A stretch of 64,000 nt of DNA from a virus. Below the pieces are notes generated by a model. The model saw only the letters and a list, made by a program, of their open reading frames with translations. It was not told where the DNA came from and made no database searches. The stretch spans positions 52,981 to 116,980 of the IMG/VR virus record IMGVR_UViG_3300018875_000003; one strand, given 5' to 3'. The position numbers and the translations under genes were made by a program. Positions 58,401 to 64,000 of the stretch are shown piece by piece (within the stretch, counting starts at the first letter, position 1; each line of letters starts with the position of its first letter).

Positions 58401-58681
58401 ACGCATCCTACGAGCAGCTGCAGAACAGTCAGTACGAAGGATACGACTCTTACGAGATGAACCCACTGGGTATCGAGAAAGTCCGCGAGATTCAGAAGGG
58501 GCTCGTCTCCAAGATGCGAATCGATGTGGCTGCCGGCAGAATCACGCAAGAGACGCTGGAAGACTACATGGATCATATCGAGAGTGTCTTCCGCGTGGTC
58601 GAAGATGTGCGTGAATATAACAAAGGCCTGCGCAAAGCTGACCGGATCGTTGAGGGTCAGGGCGAGCTGGCGTTGTTCTAA
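55439..58681 (+). CDS. Large SNF2-like helicase with zinc insertion
   Basis: The 1080-residue protein starts at GTG after AAGGAGG. The N-terminal 310 residues are of unknown fold. The helicase core has GEMGSGKT (about 321-328), VFVPAIMVDKWQREIE, DEVH (about 577), LLTGTLLGG, then VLIYARFTGG and QASRRSWRIKQ. Between motifs Ia and II lies an insertion with C-x2-C and later Cys residues (MYCPQCGSPIKK...YRCRSM...QECGYVFW), a probable zinc ribbon. It follows the DUF6094-like gene by 12 bp, an association that suggests one DNA-processing complex. Confidence 0.82.
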   Translation: MAIRVSDELFRLHFHARGPGALTQTYVDLLVMEEIRANSFNLYLANTMNIDSKQKIFAYDMAEVKTGVIQPAGDEQVQRSESVNIFIEEKDSFDKYEQRIDDMTNILFVSKRAKNDVKKKEMRRIENIARIENGMRSLPPEPELILAWNGDTHSEIYRVLNDRYNTPMLPEWKDDIVQTCIDLGYYRPLVVKSYGRDYDLEAGLLRITEEDLEEIISEGIRSYSMPFAILDDGPTEEESVLKDCTTLDVYLENFAGELGQRVQENSQLRFDPMTQEHHRSLWHANMHANTKGVTGLFPPQADVVMGCANTLAEDKYVFLIGEMGSGKTPMGLTIPYVTHAVRSGTDKPKPFRTLVFVPAIMVDKWQREIEERVPDAKVYRINTWKDVHALRNKPYRPTEIEYYVMSSDAAKQTYPLEPVMDFRHGCDDNNDYDEVIAKKRAGNQVRIRPTVSTTFFNGNPVDTVIPGPEAMYCPQCGSPIKKTKTKYSDEHYFQLRRGKDKWSWNMNRENYRCRSMVSVENLPKNQRQPGATEKQECGYVFWSAKKLPQRSLERKVSPAWYLNKHLRRGFFEYLIADEVHEYKSGDSDRANAFGQLINHTNKQILLTGTLLGGMARDIFYLIARLDSKKLKIEGISYDDESLFVERYGVYERSQTEFSDDRKGKKRKKQLPGVSPQVFPRFLMSNCAFIELGDLGYALPPYREIPMFVDMEEEHRQKYDELEGNIQRAMGQGGMKHLSTYITKLYQYADMPFRQDPVTYLDERDVEKVLCQPYSFPEEYTPNKYYNLQGLLEEQVEQRGRKVLIYARFTGGDNGVDTWLYERLKQDGYNVGILRSSGTYDGMKMPKQEDRESWLRKKMEQHDWDVLVTNSRLVAVGLDLLMFPHIHFYQMDYSAYNYMQASRRSWRIKQTQEVEVSTSVYRNTIQADVLESIAKKIDAAMALQGKFSEEGLRAMADTGDGINAIAKKLMNEGRLDNINSIEDRWKRINASYEQLQNSQYEGYDSYEMNPLGIEKVREIQKGLVSKMRIDVAAGRITQETLEDYMDHIESVFRVVEDVREYNKGLRKADRIVEGQGELALF

Positions 58682-58684
58682 GCT

Positions 58685-58870
58685 ATGGAATTAATGCACC
58701 ACTATCAAATCAACCGGGCGTCACTTATTGGCCGAGGACATAATGGGGCGGATAATCTTTATTCGCTCCTCTACCCTCAATGCGGCCATCGCCATTATAT
58801 GACCGATTTTCTTCCAAACGAACTCTGTTTCTTTTGTCATCATTATCAAAAACAAAATCAGAAAGGCTGA
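58685..58870 (+). CDS. Small Cys/His protein
   Basis: The 61-residue protein starts MELMHHYQINRASLIGRG three bases after the helicase stop, without its own ribosome-binding site. PQCGHRHYMTDFLPNELCFFCHHY gives a C-x2-H...C-x2-C-type zinc pattern. Reinitiation after the helicase is likely. Confidence 0.5.
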   Translation: MELMHHYQINRASLIGRGHNGADNLYSLLYPQCGHRHYMTDFLPNELCFFCHHYQKQNQKG

Positions 58871-58875
58871 TACAC

Positions 58876-59334
58876 ATGGCATCAATCACAATTCCAGAAA
58901 ACGCAGTCCCCTGCACCGCGCAGCAGGCTTTTAAATACCTCTGGGGCGAGGATCGCAAAATTATGGCCACACTTGCTGGCGAAGACGGTAAGCTGTTTGC
59001 AGCCCATGTTCTTATGTCGAGCATGATTAACACAGGTTATGAGCTCGACCTATCCGAATTTGGAGAGTATCTGGCATATGGCCAGTGGTATCTGCTTGAT
59101 CCGGACGAAGAATCGATCGGCAAGGTTACAGACTTCATCAATATCTATATTTCCGAAGGACTTGTCCGGCACGTTATCCCCTTCAGCACTCAGAAGGAAG
59201 CGGAGGCGCATATGGAAGAATACTATACGAATCCGCCTTTCGATCCGGAAGATGAGCATGCGTATATTTGGAAACGTCAGCCGGACGGCTCATATGAAAG
59301 TCACTTTATTAAAGACTTTGAGGAGGAAGGCTGA
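58876..59334 (+). CDS. Unknown acidic protein
   Basis: The 152-residue protein starts MASITIPENAVPCTAQQAFKY. It is acidic and helical, with Tyr- and Glu-rich regions (EAEAHMEEYYTNPPFDPEDEH). AAAGGCTG lies before the ATG. It overlaps the next gene by 1 nt. No family is recognised. Confidence 0.62.
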   Translation: MASITIPENAVPCTAQQAFKYLWGEDRKIMATLAGEDGKLFAAHVLMSSMINTGYELDLSEFGEYLAYGQWYLLDPDEESIGKVTDFINIYISEGLVRHVIPFSTQKEAEAHMEEYYTNPPFDPEDEHAYIWKRQPDGSYESHFIKDFEEEG

Positions 59335-59549
59335 TGCTGGACTCCTTTCAGATTACTTTGACTGGCGGCGTTGCCGTATTCTATTCACTGATCACACTGC
59401 TCGTGCTGTGGTACGCTACCCGTATGATTTACCACTGCATTTTTGGCGGCAAAATGGACATCAGCTTTGAAGCTGAAGGTCTGATTCCAAAAATGAAGCG
59501 CTGGAGAAAGAAAGGCTATGATCGACGTAATGATAAGCATTTCCCTTAA
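59334..59549 (+). CDS. Small single-span membrane protein
   Basis: The 71-residue protein has one span (about 12-36) and a basic C-terminal half (PKMKRWRKKGYDRRNDK). AGGAGG lies in the end of the previous gene. The tail would face the cytoplasm and could bind nucleic acid or lipid head groups. Confidence 0.58.
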   Translation: MLDSFQITLTGGVAVFYSLITLLVLWYATRMIYHCIFGGKMDISFEAEGLIPKMKRWRKKGYDRRNDKHFP

Positions 59550-59682
59550 AATCTGCCCTCATTGTGAGGATGAAACAACCGATACGAAGTATGGCTATTT
59601 TTGCTCTGCTTCGTGCCGGTATTTATATGTTGGAGAATCATTAGAGGAGGGCGGGCATGGACAATCCAAACGAGTATACTAA
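59518..59682 (+). CDS. Small zinc-ribbon protein
   Basis: The 54-residue protein starts MIDVMISISLKICPHC and has C13-x2-C16 and C29-x3-C33 (CPHCEDET...FCSASCRY), a treble-clef-like zinc module. It overlaps both neighbours. AAAGAAAGG precedes the ATG. No further domain is present. Confidence 0.5.
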   Translation: MIDVMISISLKICPHCEDETTDTKYGYFCSASCRYLYVGESLEEGGHGQSKRVY

Positions 59683-59833
59683 TTGGATGTACGATCTGGG
59701 TGTAAACGAAAATGGCAATGTTGTTGGAATCATCGGCAACCAGAAAATCGAAATCACTGAGAAAGATGTTCGCCGTATTTCTCATTTGTTTGAAATGGAA
59801 AGATTGAAAAAGGGAGCGACACACAATGACTGA
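59657..59833 (+). CDS. Small unknown protein
   Basis: The 58-residue protein starts MDNPNEYTNWMYDLGVNENG. A short beta region is followed by a basic helix (KDVRRISHLFEMERLKKG). GAGGAGG precedes the ATG. It overlaps the nucleotidyltransferase gene by 8 nt. Confidence 0.55.
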   Translation: MDNPNEYTNWMYDLGVNENGNVVGIIGNQKIEITEKDVRRISHLFEMERLKKGATHND

Positions 59834-60563
59834 ACAACAGCCTTTCTGGGAAAAGAATCTAATCCTAAAAGTCGTCACCGGCAGCCAGGCCTATGGCACG
59901 AATAACGAGGATAGCGATCTGGATACAAGAGGTATCTGTATCCCGCCAATCGATCATCTTGTTGGGCTTCATACCTTCGAGCAGCATGATTACAAGGATG
60001 AAGACCCAAACCGGGATGAGGTCGTATATGGTTTGGCTAAGTTCGTAAAGCTGGCCCTGGATAACAATCCAAACATTATGGAAATTCTGTACTCCCATGA
60101 CTCCGATGTGCTTTTCTGCAATCAGTACGGCGCGCTTCTTCGCAGTATTCGTCATCGGTTTTTGAGTCAACGCATCGCCAAAACATATGGCGGGTATGCG
60201 CGGTCGAGACTTCAGAAGCTTCAAAATCCTGATCGCCAGGCGCCGACCGGCAAGCGCAAGGAGCTATACGACAAGTTCGGCTTCGATACCAAGGATGCCT
60301 CCCATCTGATTCGACTGGTTAACGGCGCAACCGTGGCGCTGCAGACCGGCGAGATTCAAGTCCGCAGTGGTATCGCTTCCTATCTGAAAGATATCCGCAA
60401 CGGCGTATATACACTGGATGAGGTCATCGATCGTTATCATTATGAGGACCGTCAGATGCGGCTCGCACTGGAAAACACGTCCCTTCCGAAAAAGCCGGAT
60501 TTTAAAGCTGTCAACGAGTGGCTGACTGGCATTCATTTGAAATTCATAGTTGATGAAGGGTGA
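59826..60563 (+). CDS. RlaP/YcgL-type nucleotidyltransferase
   Basis: The 245-residue protein has the polymerase-beta-type start VVTGSQAYGTNNEDSDLDTRGICIPP, with the GS and D-x-D residues that bind metal and nucleotide, followed by DEVVYGLAKFVKLALDNNPNIMEILY typical of the RlaP family (PF10127). These enzymes are predicted to transfer nucleotides to RNA or protein and are sometimes linked to RNA ligases. No ligase is seen here. GGGAG precedes the ATG. Confidence 0.8.
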   Translation: MTEQQPFWEKNLILKVVTGSQAYGTNNEDSDLDTRGICIPPIDHLVGLHTFEQHDYKDEDPNRDEVVYGLAKFVKLALDNNPNIMEILYSHDSDVLFCNQYGALLRSIRHRFLSQRIAKTYGGYARSRLQKLQNPDRQAPTGKRKELYDKFGFDTKDASHLIRLVNGATVALQTGEIQVRSGIASYLKDIRNGVYTLDEVIDRYHYEDRQMRLALENTSLPKKPDFKAVNEWLTGIHLKFIVDEG

Positions 60564-60570
60564 GTCTGTT

Positions 60571-60744
60571 ATGAAAAAGGAACATCGCTGGAGAAAGACG
60601 CATAACGCATCTACGATCGGCAGCGGAAAACATCTACACCAGATCGTAAAGTGTCTGGACTGCGGCGCGACCGGCGCGCGAAAAGATGACGATGCACCGG
60701 TGCAGCATCATGAAAGATATAGCAGTTGCAAAAAGGAGCTTTGA
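60571..60744 (+). CDS. Small zinc-binding-type protein
   Basis: The 57-residue basic protein starts MKKEHRWRKTHNAST and has C-x2-C (KCLDCGATG) and a late Cys (YSSCKK), a possible zinc ribbon. AAGGGTGAG selects the ATG. It follows the nucleotidyltransferase gene by 7 bp. Confidence 0.55.
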   Translation: MKKEHRWRKTHNASTIGSGKHLHQIVKCLDCGATGARKDDDAPVQHHERYSSCKKEL

Positions 60745-60749
60745 TTATA

Positions 60750-61058
60750 ATGAACCTAAATAAAACGATTATCGCTTGGTTGTATATGGTTCCTGCTGAT
60801 GAAGGATTGTCTGCGGAAAAGATTAGAAAATTGCTGGATCAGTTACCCGTCGATGTCGATGTCATCCCCTTCTCCAACGACGTCGGTGGACAGCTGGAGG
60901 CCAACTCTGTCGCTTATGGATTCTATGACGGGGAATACGACCACTTGCTTCCGCACATTCATAGCGTAACAGCAGAAGTCTGCAACGACTGGGATAAGGA
61001 AACCGAAGATCATTTATATGAAGTCTATCCTGAGCATTTCATCGCAATGTATTCATAG
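60750..61058 (+). CDS. Unknown acidic protein
   Basis: The 102-residue protein starts MNLNKTIIAWLYMVPADEG. It looks alpha/beta (EKIRKLLDQLPVDVDVIPF). AAAGGAGC lies upstream with slightly long spacing. No family is recognised. Confidence 0.6.
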   Translation: MNLNKTIIAWLYMVPADEGLSAEKIRKLLDQLPVDVDVIPFSNDVGGQLEANSVAYGFYDGEYDHLLPHIHSVTAEVCNDWDKETEDHLYEVYPEHFIAMYS

Positions 61059-61072
61059 AATCGAGGGTGAAT

Positions 61073-61327
61073 ATGGAACAAATATTACAGAGTAATGACA
61101 CCTTTCGTTATATGATGCTCGGCAGATTTAAAGCGGACTGCGATGGCTACATCGACCCTTTGGATTGTCGCTACCAGTGGACTGAACGCCTTTGGGCGCG
61201 AGACGAAAAGAATCATATCCAAAACATGAAAGATCTCTACAACACCTTTTCGGAAGATAAAAAGCCACAGTGGCTTACATGGGATCAGATATTGGAATAT
61301 GAACGACAAATGTTGACGATTAAATAA
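61073..61327 (+). CDS. Unknown protein
   Basis: The 84-residue protein starts MEQILQSNDTFRYMMLGRF and is rich in Asp, Trp and Lys. GAGGGTG precedes the ATG. No family is recognised. Confidence 0.58.
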   Translation: MEQILQSNDTFRYMMLGRFKADCDGYIDPLDCRYQWTERLWARDEKNHIQNMKDLYNTFSEDKKPQWLTWDQILEYERQMLTIK

Positions 61328-61350
61328 AACCGAAAGTAGGAAACTATATC

Positions 61351-61734
61351 ATGAAGAAAATTTCACTTGTATCCATTTTGCTAGGCCTGGTAATTACCCT
61401 GACCGCTTGCTCGGATGCTGACGTTGCTTCACAAAATCTGTCGAAAGCAGCAGATAACTTTGAAGTCAATCGTAGGGTCGTGTTCTACAACGGAATCACG
61501 GACACCTACCTATTGTCTATCGAAGGACGCTGCTCACTCAAGGATGAAGGCACACAGGTAGAAGTCACCTGCAAAGTAGGAGATGATCAGTACAAGAAGC
61601 ATTTCTTGGGACTGTCTGATAATGTGACGTACTTCGCGGAGCAATTGGAAGCAGTCAAAGCAGACGCATACCACTATCGCGTTACGTTCAAGCCGCAAGC
61701 TATCCTGCCTGATATCGACCTGCGTACTAAATAA
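61351..61734 (+). CDS. Phage-type lipoprotein
   Basis: The 127-residue protein has a lipoprotein signal peptide (MKKISLVSILLGLVITLTAC, lipobox LTAC, Cys20), then ASQNLSKAADNFEVNRRVVFYNG and a beta-rich domain with two cysteines that could form a disulphide (RCSLKDEG, VTCKVGD). Close relatives are familiar as small lipoproteins of phages, described as beta-sandwich lipoproteins. It would be anchored on the outer face of the membrane; superinfection exclusion is one possible role (inference). Confidence 0.72.
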   Translation: MKKISLVSILLGLVITLTACSDADVASQNLSKAADNFEVNRRVVFYNGITDTYLLSIEGRCSLKDEGTQVEVTCKVGDDQYKKHFLGLSDNVTYFAEQLEAVKADAYHYRVTFKPQAILPDIDLRTK

Positions 61735-61768
61735 AACAATTAAGTTGCTTTAAGGAGATGAGAATACA

Positions 61769-62830
61769 ATGGCAGATCCTCAACAGGGAGAGCTTTTCAA
61801 AATGCAGGACTATCAACAACATAAAAAGTATCTTGACGGTGTATTTAAGACAAAGGCCGAGCTGGTCGAGGATCTGCACAAAGAAGGACGGACCAAGGTG
61901 TACCATGTCTTGTCCTTCGGAGGCGGAACGCAGTCTTCACATCTCCTTGAAATGCACTTTCGCGGTGAGATTCACTATGATTACATTATCTTTGCCGACA
62001 CCGGGGCGGAGCCCGACTTTATCCACGATCAGGTATGGTGGTGGCAGCATCGGCAGCTCCAGGTAGGGAATACGACGCCTTTCCTTATTGCGCGCCATAA
62101 CTCGATGGAGCGCGGCCTTGAAGAAATGCTGATGCGATACATCTACACCGACTACCAGCGGTTTCAGATGCCAGTCTACTGCAACTCGGTCAATGAAGAC
62201 GGAGAGATCAAAGCGGGTGGCATGCTGCCAAGACAATGCACCGTGGATTTTAAAATCGTGCCGGTTAAGCAGATGGCTCGCCAGATGATACTTAAAGAAC
62301 ACCGGCTTGGCCCAAATCAAATGATACCTTCCAACGTTGGAATCATTATGGATCTTGGATTCAGCTACGATGAAATACGACGAATCAACACGTATCAGTC
62401 CCCTCAGTATGATTACATCAAGCTGGCTTACCCGCTCGTGGAAGCCAATGAGGGCACCGAAGACAGCATCAAGTTCCTGAATTACAATGGATTCCCTACA
62501 CGGCGCAGTCGCTGTTATCTTTGCCCCTTTAACTGCGCGGCAGATCGGGACATCGGTATGGACTGGGAAGAGATTATCGACTCAGAACCATTCAGTTTTA
62601 TAAAAGCCTGCTGGTTTGACGCTAAGCTTCGCGAAGTGCAAGCCACCGGAACCAAGATGATGCGAAGCATCCCGTATCTCCATTACAGCCGAAAACCATT
62701 AGCAGAGGTGTTTGATCAGCAATACCAGCTCCTGAGCGAATTGTTTGAAGCAGACCTTGCATCCTGGCTGGAGGAATGGCATGAGTATATCTATTCTAAG
62801 TATAAGGTTCAATCCGAAATAAGCGCGTAA
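61769..62830 (+). CDS. PP-loop ATPase, PAPS-reductase-like
   Basis: The 353-residue protein has the PP-loop SFGGGTQSS (about residue 49), DYIIFADTGAEPDF, LPRQCTVDFKIVPV and a late RRSRCYLCPFNC motif. The fold is the adenine-nucleotide alpha-hydrolase type seen in PAPS reductases, DndC and many phage proteins. The three clustered Cys could bind a metal or an iron-sulphur cluster. It probably activates a substrate with ATP for sulphur or other transfer. AAGGAG precedes the ATG. The next gene resembles an N6-methyltransferase. Confidence 0.78.
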   Translation: MADPQQGELFKMQDYQQHKKYLDGVFKTKAELVEDLHKEGRTKVYHVLSFGGGTQSSHLLEMHFRGEIHYDYIIFADTGAEPDFIHDQVWWWQHRQLQVGNTTPFLIARHNSMERGLEEMLMRYIYTDYQRFQMPVYCNSVNEDGEIKAGGMLPRQCTVDFKIVPVKQMARQMILKEHRLGPNQMIPSNVGIIMDLGFSYDEIRRINTYQSPQYDYIKLAYPLVEANEGTEDSIKFLNYNGFPTRRSRCYLCPFNCAADRDIGMDWEEIIDSEPFSFIKACWFDAKLREVQATGTKMMRSIPYLHYSRKPLAEVFDQQYQLLSELFEADLASWLEEWHEYIYSKYKVQSEISA

Positions 62831-62858
62831 GTCAAAACTAAATAAGGGGGAATCCTCG

Positions 62859-63743
62859 ATGGCAAAAGTAAAGAAGAAAAAAGACCTATACCGGATCGAT
62901 CGTTTTTCTCCGCAGCAGCTCATGAAGATGCAGGATAGCGTTCAAGACTATGCTGCCGCGGTAAATGGTCTTCCAAGAAACCATTCGGAGGTGTTTGAAA
63001 AGAGAGGGTGGCTTTTGCCATTCCTTTTTTCGTATGACGACCTTCTCTGGGGGCGCTGGGACTACTGGCATGAGATTCTGCAGAAGAAAACGATCGCCGG
63101 AAGCGGCCCGATTCCCCAGATTGAGTGGGCGGAGCGCGGCAAGACCGGCGTCGAAGAAACGCAGAAGATGCTGCGATCTTGCCTGAGCCACCATGATTCC
63201 AATATGGATCACTTTGCCGATTGGCTGCTGTGGGGTCTGGGCGCTTCTCCAGAAGGGGAACAGCTGAAGATATCTCCTGAGCTGAACGAACACTACTACC
63301 GGGAGTTTGATATCTTCCTGATTCAAAGCTATCCTACCGACTACATGTCTACGGCGCTTTCAGAGGAAACCGGTAAAGGTTATAAGTCAGGGCTTGGTTA
63401 TTTCCCGACACCGATGAGTATCTGTAATTTAATGACGGAGATTACTTTCGGTGGCGTGGATCCTGAAGTCGCAAAGAAACAAACGTTGAGTGACAGCTGT
63501 GTGGGCTGTGGCGCTCTGCCTTTACCGGCATCCAACTATACGCTTCGCTTGTATGCCCAGGATATCAGCATGATCGCCGTCAAACTCTGCAGGATACAAA
63601 TGTATTGGTATGCACCCTGGTTTGCTTTCTGTCCAGACTGGCTGGAAGGATTCGACGAAGCAGCGCCTATCGAGCTGGTACCGGCACAAATGGGCAGAGG
63701 TATCGTTGATGGACAGATGGCACTCAATATCAATTGGGAGTAG
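62859..63743 (+). CDS. N6-DNA methyltransferase-like protein lacking NPPY
   Basis: The 294-residue protein has GYFPTPMSICNLMTEI, the G-x-(Y/F)-x-T-P start of type I restriction M-subunit-like methyltransferases, then LSDSCVGCGALPLPASN in place of DPxxGxGxFL, and LYAQDISMIAVKLCRIQMYWY as in the family. The chain ends soon after, with no (N/D)PP(Y/F) catalytic motif. It may be inactive or need a partner. AAGGGGG lies upstream of the ATG, 29 bp after the PP-loop gene. Confidence 0.65.
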   Translation: MAKVKKKKDLYRIDRFSPQQLMKMQDSVQDYAAAVNGLPRNHSEVFEKRGWLLPFLFSYDDLLWGRWDYWHEILQKKTIAGSGPIPQIEWAERGKTGVEETQKMLRSCLSHHDSNMDHFADWLLWGLGASPEGEQLKISPELNEHYYREFDIFLIQSYPTDYMSTALSEETGKGYKSGLGYFPTPMSICNLMTEITFGGVDPEVAKKQTLSDSCVGCGALPLPASNYTLRLYAQDISMIAVKLCRIQMYWYAPWFAFCPDWLEGFDEAAPIELVPAQMGRGIVDGQMALNINWE

Positions 63744-63778
63744 TCAGTAAAGAAATAAAGAAAAATCATTTAATATAA

Positions 63779-63817
63779 TGTAACGCGTTGCAAAATCGTG
63801 AAATAATAGCGTATACT
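63779..63817 (+). promoter_or_regulatory. Promoter with palindromic operator
   Basis: The palindrome copy TGTAACGCGTTGCA (63779-63792) supplies the -35 TTGCAA (63788-63793), 18 bp from TATACT (63812-63817). The same variant and arrangement occurs at 30041. A second TATAAT overlaps the left half of the palindrome. A GCCC-tatttac-GGGC stem follows in the leader. Confidence 0.68.
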
Positions 63818-63889
63818 GATTATATCGCCCTATTTACGGGCTACATCATCGTTAAACAAAATTAACTTATTATTTGGAGGTAGACACAC

Positions 63890-64000
63890 ATGTCGAATAA
63901 ACCTGAACTCGTAGTACAAAAACTCAATGGTACACCAGCCATCACACAAGAGCAGCTGCAGACTCTGATTGACAGCTTCCCATATGGCGAGACAACCGCA
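63890..64000 (+). CDS. Unknown gene, 5' part only
   Basis: The first 37 residues (MSNKPELVVQKLNGTPAITQ...) are in the window and the frame is still open at the edge. TTGGAGG precedes the ATG. It is the first gene after the operator-bearing promoter at 63779-63817. No family can be named from this fragment. Confidence 0.65.
   Translation, partial: MSNKPELVVQKLNGTPAITQEQLQTLIDSFPYGETTA

Noticed and set aside
57458-58576. A long minus-strand frame inside the large helicase gene
   Set aside because: Shadow of the plus-strand helicase, without start signals or motifs.
135-63792. Palindrome read as a catabolite-control cre site
   Set aside because: cre sites need a central CG; these have GC at the centre. 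A host CcpA regulon is therefore not supported.
1-64000. tRNA genes, rRNA genes or CRISPR arrays
   Set aside because: I looked in all gaps over 150 bp and found no cloverleaf-like arms with a T-loop sequence and no regularly spaced direct repeats of CRISPR size.
1-64000. Integrase, transposase or attachment sites
   Set aside because: No recombinase motifs or target duplications were seen.

Overview
This window comes from a large mobile replicon of a Bacillota host, most likely a jumbo phage, phage-plasmid or megaplasmid. The host assignment rests on AGGAGG-type ribosome-binding sites, sigma-A-like and extended -10 promoters, and Bacillota-typical families such as the 3D-domain protein and DUF2294. 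The replicon type rests on tightly packed small unknown genes around a replication and recombination core, plus a YonO/QDE-1-like single-chain RNA polymerase. I see no capsid, tail, conjugation, integrase, rRNA or tRNA gene, so phage versus plasmid is not settled.

Layout. 0-2.8 kb: a leftward operon (P-loop ATPase, DUF1653-like, zinc-module protein, small unknowns). 3-8.4 kb: a membrane protein, a structured leader, the large RNA polymerase-like gene, and a 0.7-kb gene-poor stretch. 8.4-23.7 kb: about 45 small rightward genes, mostly unrecognised, including a DUF488-like protein, an HEFGH metalloprotease, a LysM membrane protein, a SLOG/DUF2493 protein, an RNase H fold without its acidic residues, and a Q-rich-tailed protein. 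23.8-30 kb: an SNF2 helicase and an E2 / ubiquitin-like / E1 cassette resembling PRTRC. 30-39 kb: 3D-domain protein, OB-fold protein, SSB, RecA, family-4-like uracil-DNA glycosylase, MerR-type HTH, DUF2294, a winged-helix/coiled-coil protein, a PAS-like protein and a Gp157/Gam-like protein. 39-46 kb: NrdG-like radical SAM protein, the Ycf46-type AAA ATPase with DUF1257 (Ycf35) and DUF2997 partners, and a tandem ThyX-like protein. 46-64 kb: UvrD/PcrA helicase, DnaG primase without a helicase domain, Erf-like annealing protein, a degenerate DUF6094-like methyltransferase with a large SNF2 helicase, an RlaP nucleotidyltransferase, a lipoprotein, a PP-loop (PAPS-reductase-like) protein and a degenerate N6-methyltransferase-like protein.

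Functionally the 30-58 kb part reads as a replication/recombination/repair module: primase, helicases, SSB, RecA, annealing protein and UDG, with nucleotide metabolism nearby. Promoter regions of at least nine transcription units carry a near-perfect 14-bp palindrome, TGTAACGCGTTACA, placed on the -35, the -10 or just downstream. This points to one regulator controlling many operons. Two multi-gene systems stand out: the ubiquitin-like conjugation cassette (28.0-29.9 kb) and the Ycf46-DUF1257-DUF2997 group (41.1-43.9 kb). Several enzyme-like proteins have lost canonical catalytic residues, which suggests repurposed folds. All function calls are from reading motifs; no database search was run.
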